Positions 1 to 12,420 are shown, counted from the first letter of the stretch. The stretch is 64,000 nt of DNA from Haemonchus contortus (GCA_000469685.2 LS997567.1:23078115-23142114); one strand, 5' to 3'. Program-made: numbers and translations. The notes: generated from the letters alone by a model not told the origin.

Positions 1-588
1 ATGGGAAATAAAAAAGAAAACCAAGAATAAATATGCAACACAAGTTATGTAACCCAGAAAGCTGTGCGAATTGTAGTCATCATAGGAAAGGGGGGGGGGT
101 GAAGATTTAGTTAGAGGGGGCCAGAGCTCTTCCGAATCACTGAAGGCTAGAACGCAGAGAAAGAGGGGTAGTCATCCTTACTTATTCTTAGAGATCCTTT
201 TCAGCCAAAAGAATATTGTTCTACCTAACTTTCAGAAGGGAAGGGGCTCCGGGTGGGTGAGGTACTTGTCTCGTGCAAAAGGATGAGTTGGGACAAAAAC
301 TGAACGTCCAATGGGTCACCCATCCCGGAGTTTACACATTTATAACATAAAAAGCTATGAAACATTCCTAAGCACCATTACGACCTCGGCCAATCTCTCT
401 TCTCTGTGCTCTAGCATTCAGTAATTCAAAAGGGCGCCCCCCCCCTCGAACTACATTTTCACCGAAAAGGGGAATGTCTTTATTGCATCGTGGGAACCAT
501 TCATCCCCTACATAGTTTTCATGTAATGTGATGGTCTTGAATTTTAAACATTGTTTTTTCCTTACTACGTTATATTTTAAAATGTGTC

Positions 589-620
589 ATAATAATAATA
601 ATAATAATAATAGTAGTAGT
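589..620. repeat. AAT-type trinucleotide microsatellite
   Basis: A short run of ATA/AAT units ends in three TAG units. It is a simple sequence repeat and nothing else is visible in the flanking 600 bases except G and C homopolymer runs near 90-99 and 435-443. Confidence 0.9.
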
Positions 621-774
621 GATAAAGTTTCCGAATCATAAAATCAGTATTAGTTCACTGAGACTACCAGAGAAGTCAGCAGCCAACCAATTAAGAGAGG
701 TCACCCCACATGCAAGTGAGCGGAGGTGCGAAGAAGGCGCGAAGAAAAGATTTGGACACAAATACCGACTCCCT

Positions 775-1195
775 CCAGTGGCAGACTTGAGTAGCTCTGT
801 ATCAAAGGAGGGAGTGTGCGGGCCTGTGCGTGTCGCGGTTGAATATTCGCTTGTTGAGTCGTATTTTTGCGAGCACTAGGCGATGATCGGAGCCGGTGTC
901 AAAAGAGAGCAACACGGATACATCAAGTAGACTACATCGTCGATTAGTGAGAACATATCTACTTGCGTATGCGTTCGACCGTTTGGACTTTCCCAAGTCC
1001 GTCGTCGAATAGGTGGTTTTTCAAACATGGAATTTCCAGGGAAAGGCGGCACGCACATAGTAGGCCCACAAGAAGTTCTCCATTTTCGGTCCTGGCGCCA
1101 GAGCCATGAGACCCGAGCCTGCAATCTGCAGTGTAAAGCGTGCCCACGACGGCGCTGGAGTCGCCTACGACACATTTATGATAGCCCTTCATCTG
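775..1195 (-). pseudogene. RTE-type retrotransposon endonuclease fragment
   Basis: Read on the minus strand this stretch resembles the C-terminal half of an apurinic-type endonuclease from an RTE non-LTR element. Visible pieces are a KCVVGD core near 1190 (the family usually has VVGDFNA), a TWESPNGRTHTQVD block near 1000 and a SDHRLVLAKIR block near 870, where Ser-Asp-His is the usual catalytic end of the domain. The blocks lie in three different frames, so the copy is frameshifted. It is closest to the separate RTE copy at 19.4-21.3 kb, which carries a similar GEAPKGRAHAELDHILTN block. No reverse transcriptase follows, so it is a truncated relic. Confidence 0.6.
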
Positions 1196-2360
1196 ATAGG
1201 ACAGAAATATGTTTTCCTACGGTTTTCCTCCCGAATTCGATAAGCTGGAGAATAGTAAAGCATTTGCTCTCGATATAGCAAAACGGAAGATATTAAAGTT
1301 ATCTGCTGGTTGTCGTATATACTCTGATCAGACTCCTCACAACTTACGTCTCTATTGAAAACCATTATGATCACTCTACTATGAAGAGCATTATCAGACG
1401 ATAATGGCAAATATTGCCTCACCGCCCATCCGTACCCTACTGACTTTTGTCACAAGTCATTCTCGATAGGGTCGATAAAAAGCTAAATGATGAAAAACAA
1501 CAAGAGTAAGAAGAGTCACGAATGTTTTCAGCACCATCGAGCATACACTTACATACAGCTATCAAATCGATTGCAGGGCGCCCTCGACTTTCGACTCTGT
1601 TTAGGTTTCGACACGGTGCAAATTCATAGTAATTTGTACGTCTTTTTATACGGAAAAGACCATAGAGTTCTCAGCAAATCACCATGGATCTGGAAAGAGG
1701 AATCTTGTAGGGAATTAGTAATTAGCCCCAGCTTTTGAGCACGACTCTGGGGTCACGGATAATGTGGGTGTGAAGACATTGCAATGAATACAACGGCAAA
1801 GTAGGGAAAATGGTAGGTAATGCCTTTTCATGATGCGTCATATATGTACAGTCAACAAAATGAGCATATTTCAATGCTAACGCTTCATTTATAGGTCACT
1901 AGACGGCTACGCACGCTATCGCGCTCGGGGCGGCGCCACATGAGCTTCTGATTTTCTTATAAACCCCTTTATCATCTGAGCCTCTTCCCTGACACTTCTG
2001 TAGCGGCCATCATTTTTTGTCCCATGGGAAGCATGAAATTTTTTCGCTAGATAACAAGAGTTCGGACTGACCGGCAAGCAGTTCAAGAAGGGTGTTTGAT
2101 GTGTAATAGAAAAGATTGTCAAGCTCAGCTGGAGTATTAGCACGGTATACATAACACTTGATTTTACAACATATAATTTATCAAAACAACACTTCTGTAT
2201 ACACAATATTCTTCAGCAAAAGCGACGGGGATTTATTAAGCAATAACTTCAACCTTTCTGATCTTAATTGACAAATATTTTGTTTTGGGCCGTGTGTGAT
2301 CATGAAGAGTACTCCGATGTATCCAAAACAAGTACCTGTGCAGTCCATGTCGTCGAAGAA
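1196..2360. other. no gene recognised
   Basis: About 1.2 kb with only short random-looking frames on both strands. I see no domain, repeat unit or RNA gene here. Confidence 0.5.
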
Positions 2361-2495
2361 ACTCTGTGTAGTTTGGGCTGTGTGTGGCCATAAACACTAA
2401 CTTCGGAAGGACAGCCCCCTTGGGCAATTGTAGGGATTTACAACTGCCCAAAGGGGCTGTTTATGGCCACACACAGTCCAAACTACACAGAGTTT
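2361..2495. mobile_element. small foldback (MITE-like) element
   Basis: A near-perfect palindrome. The left arm starts ACTCTGTGTAGTTTGGGCTG and the right arm ends with its complement, CAAACTACACAGAGT. An inner pair, CAGCCCCCTTGGGCAATTGT at 2412 and ACAACTGCCCAAAGGGGCTG at 2440, extends the hairpin to a 6-base loop. The left arm has about 16 extra bases (2396-2411). No coding capacity. No target-site duplication could be defined. Confidence 0.7.
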
Positions 2496-2639
2496 TACAG
2501 TCTCTACAGGGTATGCACTTGTGTGGCCGGGGTTGCAGAATTTAGAAATGTAGTGCATTTGCTCTTGTGTAGAAGGGACTACTGTGTGTCGAACCACGGA
2601 TAATAACTTTTAGAAGAATTTTAGCCTAATTTTTGAAAG

Positions 2640-3480
2640 AGTTTAGTGGTATCCCATGGTTGTACTCCTGATCTTAGCTCCGCCCACTCTTTGCAAACCC
2701 CACCCACTTGAAACTTGGAACCGCATTTTTTTACTATCTCGAGACATCTTTTTCCCGCGTTTTAAAACGCATCTGAAGAGACTTAACAATTTTGATGCTG
2801 ACCAATTAACAATTTTGATGATGAGACCGCCCACTTTAGTGCCAACCCCTCCCACTTCAAGGATTCGACCAGATTTACTCTTTTACACCTTGACACCGTT
2901 TTGTTGCATCCCAGAACATTTCTGAATGGAGTTATGAAATTGTGAACTAAGCCCGCCCACTTTGGTGCCAACCCCGTCCCTTTGAGGATTTGACCACATT
3001 TGTTCCACTACCTCTAACCACGTTTTTCCCGCGTTCTAGAGCGTTTCTGAAAAAAATTGCAGTCGTTTTTAAGAAGCAGCCTTCACCTCAACGCACGCCC
3101 CGCTCATCGTGGACGGGGTTTCGCTAGGCTTACGCATGCCCAGCACGCGTAAAACCTTGCTCACTCTTTTTACTTTTTTCCTGGCCTCGACGCCCTCGCT
3201 GTATCGAGTTGTGAATATCTGTGGAAAGTACCGCCCACTGCGGGAACGCTAAGCCCACCGCCGGTGAAATCCCTTTATTTTAATCGTTAACCCATCTCTC
3301 ACTTCTGCACATTTTTTCACGACATCTGGACTGTTATGAGACCGAATGAGAAGAATTTGCCCATGACCCGCCCAATTCCGGCGCAAGCCCCGCCCTTTGG
3401 GATCGGAGCTCCGCTAGGCTCACATGTGCTCTGTACCACTTACCCTATGCTCGACCCATTCAAAACTTGACCCAACTTCT
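2640..3480 (-). repeat. diverged tandem GC-box repeat array (type B)
   Basis: Several diverged units of roughly 130-150 bases each carry a CCGCCCACTTTGGTGCCAAC-like box followed by a TCCCGCGTTCTAGAACGTTTC-like segment. The reverse complement of one unit matches units at 47.9-48.2 kb (AACGTTxTAxAACGCGGAAA then GGxxGAGGxxx then GGGCGGGG). These are non-coding; frames through them are spurious. The array leads up to CR1 copy A. Confidence 0.65.
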
Positions 3481-3583
3481 CTAGGTGTTTCTTCAGGTTA
3501 TATCGAATTTCCGTACAAACACAAGAGACGCAAAATGTCATATTAAGCAAACACAATACTCTTGAACACAAAATGAGTGCCGA

Positions 3584-4210
3584 ATGGGTACCGATGATTC
3601 AAGGTCTGCTCTCTGTAGCACCCTTGTAAAATTCAAGTCAGATGCGAAAATTGTCGACGAAAAGGCTTGCAGGATCACAAGGGTGGGCATAGGCGAGCAA
3701 GTCTCCGAAACGGCCAGTAGCACATTCGACAAAAGGGCGATCAAAGAAGTTATTGAGTCCTCAGGAGACGACGAGTTGATTCGCGAATTCAACTCCGGCA
3801 AGATTACTCTTCGCAGATATCCGAAGATCAAACCCAGTGCAGGTAGCCATAAGCCTCGCATTATAAAACTTACTTTAGGCAACCAATGTCTAAGAGACAG
3901 GCTACTGAAGCACATGCGAGCTGGTAAACTATCCCTAACCAGGGATTTTGTCCATTCTTATGCCAGAACAGATTACACTAGGGAAGAATCAGAATATGAT
4001 CGATTTCTGCGCAAGAAAGCCGGAAAATTGAATCAGAAAGAAGGTAAGCTTGCCTATGTTGTGCGTGATCTCTGCATCCATAAACTGAAAAACTCCCGTG
4101 ACCTTCCTAGCGAAGGTCGAGGTAGCAGCCCCTCGCTGACCTTGCATAACCCACAAACTCGACCTGCACCTACCGATCTTGCTGCGACCTCCCCAGCGGC
4201 TACCCGCTAG
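3584..4210 (+). pseudogene. CR1 ORF1-like protein remnant
   Basis: A 208-residue frame matches the C-terminal part of CR1-type ORF1 proteins, which are nucleic-acid-binding chaperones of the retrotransposon particle. Recognisable blocks are KPRIIKLTLGNQCLRDRLLK (residues about 89-108), where chromosomal relatives have RPRxxKVxxP plus an xRDxLL helix, and DYTREESEYDRFLRKKA near residue 130, the conserved lysine/arginine-rich helix after the core domain. The start is only the first Met in the open stretch; the N-terminal coiled-coil region expected in a full ORF1 is not visible, so this is likely truncated. The stop falls about 100 bases before the endonuclease frame. Confidence 0.65.
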
Positions 4211-4295
4211 GAAATTGGGTCATCCAATAGGTGCATAAGTAGTTCTGCCATCGGCGAAACCCCCCGTGCTAATTACTGTCATAACTTTAACTAGC

Positions 4296-4985
4296 ACGGT
4301 GAGTTTTTCCTATTCAATGCTCGCTCCATCGTAAATAAAATTGCTGATCTGAATTCTCTTTTTTGTGAGGGGCCAAGTGCAGTTTGTATAACTGAAAGTT
4401 GGTGCAAACCATATTCAATCCATGATGCCGTTCTTAGCGGCGACTCTATGTACGTGGTCCACCGTTGCGACAGGGAGGGCTGTAAGCCTGGTGGTGGGTT
4501 ACTTGCAATTGTTCATAAAGATCTTCCTCTCAATTTCCTTGTCAAAAAGGATTTTTCTGATTTCATACAAGTGTTGGTTTTCGAACTCAAAAGTAGTGCC
4601 TCCAAAATTGCAGCCCCTCACATACCGTAGTCCATTTTGCACTTCGTCCATCTTCGCTGAATTTGTCTCCTTTCTACATGATTTTTTCAATGAGTGGGAT
4701 GGTCACATACTTCTTGTGAGTGATTTCAACTTCCTTTTAATTGATTGGGAAAATATGACACTTAGAGGTAATATATCGTCGCTGTCTTCACAGTCCTTCA
4801 TCTACTTCTCCAAATCATTCAATTTAGAGCAACTCGTAAATTCAGCAACTCATGGACTCAACACTCTCGACATCCTGCTAGTCTCTTAGCCAGGAATCAT
4901 TAAGAGATTTAGATGTCCTTCCCCCTCCCTTTAGCAAATCTGATCATAAGTGTGTGCGTTTCAACATTTCTATCACCCCCCTGCT
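4296..4985 (+). pseudogene. CR1 endonuclease domain, frameshifted
   Basis: The apurinic-type endonuclease that nicks target DNA for reverse transcription. An N-terminal block, FLFNARSIVNKIADLNSLF and then VCITESW (catalytic Glu context), starts near 4306 in one frame. The frame then shifts around 4625 to one that reads LLVSDFNFLLIDW (the family has GDFNxPxIDW) and ATHGLNTLDILLVS, and finally SKSDHKCVRF near 4940, supplying the Ser-Asp-His end. The Gly of GDFN is replaced by Ser. Two stops and at least one frameshift show it is dead. Confidence 0.75.
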
Positions 4986-4987
4986 TT

Positions 4988-6398
4988 AGTCGGCCTAATA
5001 GAATCGTACAAATGCTTATCGAAAGGTAGCTATGAGGCTATGATCTCAGCTTTTACCCATATCGACTGGATCAACTCGAATAATACGTCCGCTGATTCAG
5101 ATTCGTTTTACACCAAATTATCAGATTTATGTCACCAGTTGATCGCCCAGCATGTGCCTATCAAACTACATAAGGAAGAACTGGTGAAGTATCCCAAGCG
5201 TGTATATTACCTGATGGCAAAAATCAAGCACCACAACTCAGCTCTATCAGCGCCAAATTCGAGATCCATCACGGTCGCTCGTAAACTTAAATGTGCACTG
5301 CTTAGTCATCAAGTGATGGAAGAAATGAAGTTAATACGGCTCAAGAATAGTAAGCTTTTCTTCAACCATTGCAGTAAAAAGCTAAAATTGGCTGATAGCA
5401 TTCTGTATATAGTCTCATCGAAGGGAGTATCAATTGGTGATGATTTTTCTGAAGCTAATCCCTTCGCTAACTATTTTCAGTCAGTTTATAAAGAGCCTCG
5501 TGAATCTAACGCTACTCTCCCTTCCTTAAGTTCGTGTTCCCTGGATTGGGTTGAAGTTTCCAGTGACACTGTTTGCAGCGTACTACGACGTCGACCTAAC
5601 AAGGTATCCATTTCTCCTGATCAAATGCCATATATATTTTTGAAAAATGCTGCTCCTGGGCTCGCTGCTCCTCTGACGATATTATTCAACAAAATTTTGC
5701 TACATGGCGATGTTACGAAGTCATGGAAAGTTGGACTTGTCGAACCGGTTTTCAAAAAAGGTTGTAAAAGCGATGTTGCCAATTACAGGCCAATTTGCCT
5801 CACTAGTTCTATAAGCAAGGTCATAGAACGTTTAATATGCAAAAGAATCAGTGATTTTCTTACAGAGAACAAGTTGTTGCACAATAATCAACACGGCTTT
5901 TGTAAGAACAAATCCACATCGTCTGCTTTGCTATCGACTATTCCTTTGTGGCATAGAAAAGTTGATAAAGGTAACTTTGTTTCGGTCTGCTACGTAGATT
6001 ACGCAAAAGCCTTTGACTCCATCTCTATCCCACTTTTAATCAGGAAACTAGAGGCCTATGGCATTAAGGGTGGCCTTCCACGCTTCTTGAAATTCTTCCT
6101 CAGTGGAAGGGTTCAATCGGTGCTTATAAATCACTCACACTCGCGCTACTATTCCACCCCTGGTAGTGTACCTCAGGGCACCTGCATTGAGCCTTTAATG
6201 CTTATTATATACGTGAACGACCTAGTCGACCCCATCCCCCCAGGAGTGTTTTGCAGTTTATACGTTGACGATTCTAAAATATTCAGTATTAACGACTGCA
6301 ATAAACTCCAGGCAGCTATTCATTGTGTTGAGCGTTGGTCTAATGAATGGGATTCAAAAATATCTATACAGAAAACTTCCGTAATTGGGAATGGGTAA
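4988..6398 (+). pseudogene. CR1 reverse transcriptase, long open frame
   Basis: The longest real coding remnant in the window, about 470 codons open. Reverse transcriptase blocks in order: PVFKKGCKSDVANYRPICLT (about 5750), HGFCKNKSTSSAL (about 5900), VDYAKAFDSI (about 5995, first catalytic Asp), VPQGTCIEPLM (about 6170) and YVDD at 6261-6272 (the catalytic Asp pair). The polymerase core therefore looks chemically intact, although the frame is cut by a TAA at 6396 and the upstream endonuclease is broken. In the family the protein would be one fused endonuclease-RT polypeptide, so this reading frame probably never starts on its own. Confidence 0.85.
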
Positions 6399-7062
6399 GA
6401 ACCGTCCCGACTTCACGTTTTCAATGTGTGGAATCCAGCTGATGCGAGTTAAGCTAGTTTAAGATCTGGGCATCGTATACAGCGATAGCCTCGATTTTGA
6501 GAGCATCATACATGACATTGCTGATAGAGCTAGTGCAAGGTCAAACTTTATCCTGAGATCCTTCAAAGCTCGTGACCCCTCATTCCTTTTCCGCTTGTTC
6601 AATCTCGATGTACGGCAATTGTTGAGTTTTGTTCACCTACTTGGTCACCATATAAGCAGTCACTGATTGACACACTCGAGAATGTGGGAAAAAAAGTTTT
6701 ACTTATAGCTGTTTTGTGCGGAAGGGGATGACCTTCCTTACCTATCAAGAACGGCTTAAAGTGCTCGGCGATGTATCGCTAGAATTTCGACGTGAACTGA
6801 TTGATTCTGGCCCAATGTACAAGATAATCACTGATGAGATTGATTTAAACTTGGACGACAGTTACAAATGTCGGCTACTTTAGGGCAATCAAGAAGACAT
6901 CCGTATCGAGTGCGGCCCTATAGAGCAATCACATCACTGTTAGGGTAGCACAACTTTGGAACAAACTAGGAACAGATTACTTCAGGTGGAGAAAGTCCTT
7001 CCTATTTCAGATTCATCTTTTTAAGGTTCTCAAGCAATCACAGTAATTCGGGACATATCGGG
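6399..7062 (+). pseudogene. CR1 post-RT C-terminal region, multiple stops
   Basis: Continues the RT gene past the stop: a LGIVYSDSLDFESIIHDI-like block near 6460 and an ASARSNFILRSFKAR-like block near 6530 match 22.6-22.7 kb in copy C. Frames alternate and stops are frequent. This part of CR1 proteins lies between the polymerase and the 3' UTR and has no assigned catalytic role. Confidence 0.65.
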
Positions 7063-8117
7063 TGTTCAGTGCTATTTTCTGGCGCAGCAAGGATGATCGC
7101 CGTAGCGTGTAATTGCAAGGTTCTTTCTAGCTCCTGTTGACAGAAGAGGCAATAACTTCAACTGTGGAAGAAGGGCAGGGAAACTTTATAGATGCAAGGG
7201 TCATGCCAGTAATAGATCCCTCCACTTCCTTAATCAGTTCTTACAGCGTTTTATTTTTCTATTGTTCTTCGCAACCTTTTTGACGGCAAATTTGTAACCT
7301 TTATTGCTTGATTTCTTTTTTCTCGTATCCTTGCCGTTCCTTCAATACTTCCTCCTCCCTTAGCAATGGTTTTCCTGCTTTTTTTCTTTACTTCTCGCGT
7401 TTTTCTTCTTGTAGTTCCTACTCTATGCGCTGTACTATTCTATTTAATGCATTTGATTCGCCTATTTTTTCTTTTACTCACTTTTTATCATTGCTATTGT
7501 AAATTTCTCCCCCCCCCCTGACCAGCCCCTTACCCGCAGCTGCCTGTATTATCTGGGCACCCCAAGAGGTTACCGGACCTACTGAGCTGGTATCCGGGGC
7601 CGCAACCCCTCCATGCGGCTTGCAATGTTGGCCGGCCACTGCCCTTCCTCTTTTGGGCGGCCCAATTGCTCCTCCCCTCTTCCACCCCCTCCTTGTTTCT
7701 TTTTCCGTTTTTCCGTTTTCCTTTTTATCTTTCATGTGAACAGGATATGATACTTCATTCTATTGTACGTCTAACGCTAATCCGAACCTTACCGTTGTAT
7801 GTCGCTTCAACAATAGCCCAATAAATAAATAAATAAATTTCAGAGACAGCTCTTGTTTACGGTGCAAATGCTTTAGATTCACCGTCTAGGCGAGATCTTC
7901 TACCTGAAAGAAACGGACAATATGTAACTTCTCTACTGCTTCGAAAGAGTTCTCATGAGATGCATTCGATAGGAACAAAATCGTCGTGACGATTTATCGC
8001 GCAGCAAAGTATATTACTTACGGCATTGCTCAACACCTTCTCGTTTAATCGTGACGTGGTCAAGTAATCTTCTAGTGTAGACCTCATCCAAGCCTCCGAG
8101 ATCGGGCAAAACGACTT

Positions 8118-8640
8118 TGATAACGGCTGAAATTTCACGCCTCTCCGAAGAAGATGGGCAAGCCGGAACGGAAGCAGCTCATGATACTGTCTACACTAAT
8201 ATTGAAGGTTCAAACAAGATCTAAATCAAAAGATTACTTGACCCTGAAAAGCTGATCTACAGGTAACATGAGAGCAGTTAAGATCTCTCGTAAAAAACTC
8301 GAGAGATCGTCTTTACGATCGACGAGGCCAAACTCCTTTCGGTACGGTTTTTCTTTCGGGAAGGGAGGAGACTCCATGGTCTCAAGAGTTGTACATCTCA
8401 CCACATGCCAATATGAGAGGAGGACGCTTTCTGGAAAAAGCCGAAACATTACTATGCGCGTGTGCATTCGTCTGACCAGACTACTCAAATTCCTGTCGAC
8501 GTACTGGACTAATGGCGAGAGGAACAAAGTGGTTACTAATGTTGCGAGCCAACAAGGAAACTTGAAAGACAAAATCTGCAAGAACAGCCGCATCTTTCGC
8601 ATAAACGTTGGATATCGTAGATGACCAATTACTGGAATTC
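8118..8640 (+). mobile_element. Penelope-like element fragment with GIY-YIG remnant
   Basis: The plus strand reads FGKGGDSMVSRVVHLTTCQ near 8355, which parallels YGKGGDCMASGVVYLISCLQ in the clearer copy at 25.8 kb, the start of the GIY-YIG endonuclease of a Penelope-like retroelement. Preceding sequence (AVKISRKKLERSSL) parallels the VVDIPPSNVKQQLV linker. The catalytic Y-IG-ETGR part is lost by rearrangement. Bases 8118-8330 recur at 12888-13115. Confidence 0.55.
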
Positions 8641-8839
8641 ATAAAATGGGCATAAAATGCTAGGCTAAAGCTGCTGCGTCCTTTATGTTCCAAAGGGGAA
8701 TTTTCGCACTTCGGTGGTCTACGTAGCGTAGCTTGGCATCCTTTTTCATCACCGACTTCGCGTGTGGCTGTGCTTTCGTTTCCTCTCATTGCTTTCTCTT
8801 TTTCTTTTGTTCAGGTTTCGGCTGACCACTTCTTCTTGT

Positions 8840-9545
8840 TGGTTGCTTTCCTAACTTCTTTTTCATTTTGTTCCGTTTGTCTGCGAATCTCTGCGAATTC
8901 GTTTTTTCTGTTTTCTCTGGCGCGCTCTTCCTTGATATCGAAACCGTTGTGGACGACTTGTCCCAAGGAAATAGAGGAGTCTCAGGCGTGGGAGATTGCA
9001 ATTCAGAAGCTGGTCTAGACGAAAAGGACTTCAAAGAGCTAAGCGTGAGCGAACTTCTTAAGGCGCTCCTTGAGCGCAATACCGACCGGATTGTCGGCAA
9101 AATGCTCATTGTTCTCAATGGAAAAAATCCATACGAATTATGTTAGCAAGTTGAGGCCGAAAAACGATTCAGAAGCCTGGTGGTGAATGGTATTGACGAG
9201 GCGCCGCATCAACTCAGACCCTCGAAGCGCCAGAAGAATCTCGAAAATAGGGTGACTGACCTTCTCGATATTTCGCTCGCTGAGGGCCGCCTAGTAGAAA
9301 TCTACACGATGGGGAAGCCTGACCCCTCTCGTCCAAGACTGGTGAAATTCTGGTTCCTTCAAGGACGCACTGGCGAACTGCACTGGCCAACGCCAAAAAC
9401 TTGCGATCCGCGGGCCTAGCCTACATATATGTTTGTAAGGAAGAGCATAACGAGCACGAACGAGCTAGGCAAGAAGCAAGGAACGGAGTAGAGGGAAGTC
9501 GAAACGCGAGTGGGTCGTGTTCAGGGGAGAACTCAGAAAGATTTC
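8840..9545 (+). pseudogene. CR1 copy B ORF1 remnant
   Basis: Frame blocks RQKNLENRVTDLLDISLAEG and VEIYTMGKPDPSRPRLVKF (9230-9350) match the core of CR1 ORF1, where a GxP, LENRVxD helix and MGxxDxxRPRLVK strand are characteristic. The upstream part (GDCNSEAGLDEKDFKELSVS near 9000, other frame) looks like the acidic linker, and downstream ERARQEARNGVEGSR (about 9460) is the usual basic helix. Three frames are needed, so it is a pseudogene. Confidence 0.65.
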
Positions 9546-9589
9546 AGATCTTTCTCAATCTCAAAAGTTGGGAAACCCTTGAGTGAGCA

Positions 9590-10285
9590 CGGCAATCTGA
9601 ATACATTGCACTACTTTCTCTTTAATGCTCGTAACCTAACAAATAAAATTGCTAACCTGCATGCATTTTTGGATATTGAATTGCCAGTTTTCCTTACATT
9701 ATTCATCGCAGTGAACGAGAAGAAAGAAAAGGTAGCGGAGTCTGCCGCCTAATCAACTCCCTTTCAGTTCTCAAATATATCACTCTTAATTACGCACTCA
9801 ACTCCGATATCTTATCATTTGGACTTTGCACTTCTAATGTCCTACCTACAATGAGGTTCATCGCTGTCTACCGAACACTACTGCAGTTCATGATTCTCAA
9901 CTTCTCGCACTACCATCCGATTCGAGCTCTACCATGTGTAATACCATCAACTTAGAAGATCTCACTATTAGAATCGACTGGGGAGAGAAAAGGCTTTGAA
10001 CTCATCTATGTACGGCATAATTCCTACACTTCTTTAAGAATTGCGGTTTTACACAATGGTCTCTCATCCCACTCATGGGAGCAATATTCTCGATCTTATC
10101 CTATCTACTTCGCCAATCACAACCGACATCTCAATTCTATCTCCAATCGATAATTCTGACCATAATGCTCTTGCATTCAATGTTTTCCACACTGGATCTA
10201 TCAACAGTGGCCTTCCTATGCCAGATTTGCTTATAACAGATTTTAACCTTATGAACCTTAGCCTACAACGTATAGACTGACTCAT
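9590..10285 (+). pseudogene. CR1 copy B endonuclease remnant
   Basis: Starts with LHYFLFNARNLTNKIANLHA (about 9608), equivalent to FLFNARSIVNKIADLNSLF of copy A. The middle of the domain is degenerate. The end reads HPTHGSNILDLILSTSP and SPIDNSDHNALAFNV (10070-10190), the SDH-containing terminal block of AP-type endonucleases. Several stops lie between the two blocks. Confidence 0.7.
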
Positions 10286-10639
10286 AGTTTTTGATAATTA
10301 CGTCTCTGCAGAAAGTTTGACTTTTAGATTTACAGTGCCATGTCGTGTTTTGTGCCTTCCAAGTTCCCTCGCCCATCATGGCTAAGCTATCCACTTCACG
10401 TATTGAACTTACTCGATTAAAGGCGACGGCTTCTCCTGTCTCATTCATTACAATCATCTCTTTGCGGGAAGATATGCTCCAGACTTTGATTATCGAATTA
10501 AAAAATTCACAGCTAACCGGGAAAGACTTCTGCTTTCCAAAACCAAGACAAAAGAGCTCTTCCATTAAATCAGGTAAAAAGCCAAGCTTCAGCCATATAT
10601 CCCTTTATTAACCAACTCTTCAGGTTCTTCTTTCATCTC

Positions 10640-11580
10640 TGATAGGGAAAAAGCTGATGCTTCGGAAGAGAACTTCGCAAGTGTGTTTGCAATTGATGGC
10701 ACCAGTGGTGGAGTACTATCGTGCAGCTTTTGTGAGGTTTTGCAACGCCTCTCCGAAGTTTTCATCGATTCCCACGAAGTTTACATGATTTCGAAGTCTC
10801 ACTTCCGAGGTTTACGATTGTGTTCCTCAGATTATTTTTAGGGAATGCGCCACTCCACTTTGTCATCCTCTATCTCATATTTTTAACATATCTATGCTTT
10901 TGAGTGAGGTTCCTGGTTTATGGAAGGAAGCTATTATTACTGCTATTCCGAGAACTCCTAGAAGTCATTTACCCTCAGAATTCCGCTCCATAAGTGTAAC
11001 GCCTACTCAAGTCATAGTGATGGAACGAATAATAAGGGACAAAATCCTGTCATGGCTTCATAGATTTAAATTGAATCCACATGAGCAGCACGGCTTTCTC
11101 AATGAAGCATCAACGACAACCAACCTCCTCGACTGCACCTTCCGACTGGTTTCTGTCCTTGAACAGAGGAGAAGCCATCGATGTGATTTTCGTTGACCTC
11201 TTCAAAGCATTTGACACGGTATGTCATTCAAAACTGATTGCCAAACTTAAACCCTTGGTGTGACTGAGCAACTTCTGGAGTGGTTCGAATCATATCTGAA
11301 TTCGATTTTCGGCTGTTAAGGTGGGCCACATCTTTTCTGAGAGACAGCTGTTTCAGTGGTGTCCCTCTGGGAAGCTTTTTATCTCCCCTACTGTTCCTAA
11401 TCTACACAATCGATCTTCCTGCGTTCGTTAGAACCTCAATGGATACTAAGGTTCGAATGTACTCAGACGATATAGATATTTACGCGGCTTACGACAAATA
11501 CAGTCGGCAGAAGGTTCAATCAGCCTCGGAGCAGACGATAGTGAAAATGAAAGAATGGGCCACGACGTGGAGAAGGTGAT
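10640..11580 (+). pseudogene. CR1 copy B reverse transcriptase remnant
   Basis: Pieces in three frames: EFRSISVTPTQVIVMERIIR (10980), EQHGFLNEASTTTNLLDC (11085), VDLFKAFDTVCHSKL (11195, catalytic Asp block) and GVPLGSFLSPLLFLIYTIDL (11360) followed by MYSDDIDIYA with YSDD at 11460-11471. The usual CR1 motif is YADD, so this carries an Ala to Ser change besides its frameshifts. The fingers region (10640-10900) is badly degraded. Confidence 0.75.
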
Positions 11581-12420
11581 ACAGGCTATTACACTGACGA
11601 TGTTAAATTGAGAACATGTGACTCTGTGAAACACCTTGGAGTTCCCATGAGTTCAAACTTGAAATCCTCTGCACACATAGAAAAGATACCTAAAAAGCAT
11701 TAGGGTCGTCTATCTAATCCTTCAAAACTTCGTGAGCAAAGATTCAGAAGTCCTAATTGCTCCATACAAAGCTCTCGTTCCTCCCCAACTTGAGTACTGC
11801 TTCTCCGTATGGAATCCAGTCCGCAAAGAGGATATATTGATGTTGGAGAAAGTACAACCGACTTTTACGAGACTACTTTACTTCAAATGTTTTCTAGTAC
11901 CAATCATATTACTCGCCAAGTTACCAGAAACGTTGAAAACGCTCGGACTAACACAGCTAACCCACAAGAGAATCGGAGCTGACTGGACCCTGAAATTTCG
12001 CAAGAAATGAGACTAATTTAAGATCAAGCAAATCTTGGGTGTTCCACACAAGCAGCGGTAGAACAAGCAGCCCAATGCCAAGATTTTGAGGAAAAACCAT
12101 GCCTCACTCTTCAACAACTTCTTCTACCGGACTGCGAGGTGGCTTAATTGCATCCCGACTGAGTTACTCCGATAACCAAGTGGTAAGGTATTCAGAGAAA
12201 AACTAAGGAAAGTTAACCTTGAGGAAGTGTTCAATTTTAACTTTTGATTCGATTGAAGCAATCCAGGCCTATTTCAGAATAGCCTTTCACTATTCTTCAA
12301 AACTGCGAGGAACTTACCTCCGTTTCGCGCATTCACTTCCAGGACGAAACCCCCTTTTTTCAGATCCCTGCAATATTTCTCAGCATTGGTGGTGTTATAT
12401 ATGACATATTGGTGTTTTGA
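11581..12420 (+). pseudogene. CR1 copy B C-terminal region
   Basis: The block VPPQLEYCFSVWNPVRKEDI (about 11775) followed by LEKVQPTFTRLL is the conserved post-polymerase segment seen in CR1 and jockey proteins (R-P-xLEYxxxVWxP ... LExVQRxFTR). It is followed by a short LARLxxLGLxxLxxRR-like stretch and then stops. Confidence 0.7.

Larger units (their letters stand above)
3560..7838 (+). mobile_element. CR1-like non-LTR retrotransposon, copy A (decayed)
   Basis: In order this shows an ORF1 remnant, an endonuclease with a frameshift, a long reverse transcriptase frame, a stop-riddled C-terminal extension, about 700 bases of 3' UTR with a 10-C run at 7509, and a 3' tail of ATAA/AATA units ending near 7838. 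ORF order, the VPQGTCIEP and YVDD motifs and the short tandem 3' tail instead of poly(A) all fit the CR1 clade. The 3' UTR block near 7560-7650 (TGGTATCCGGGGCCGCAACC) recurs at 23290 in copy C. Several in-frame stops and one frameshift make it inactive. Confidence 0.85.
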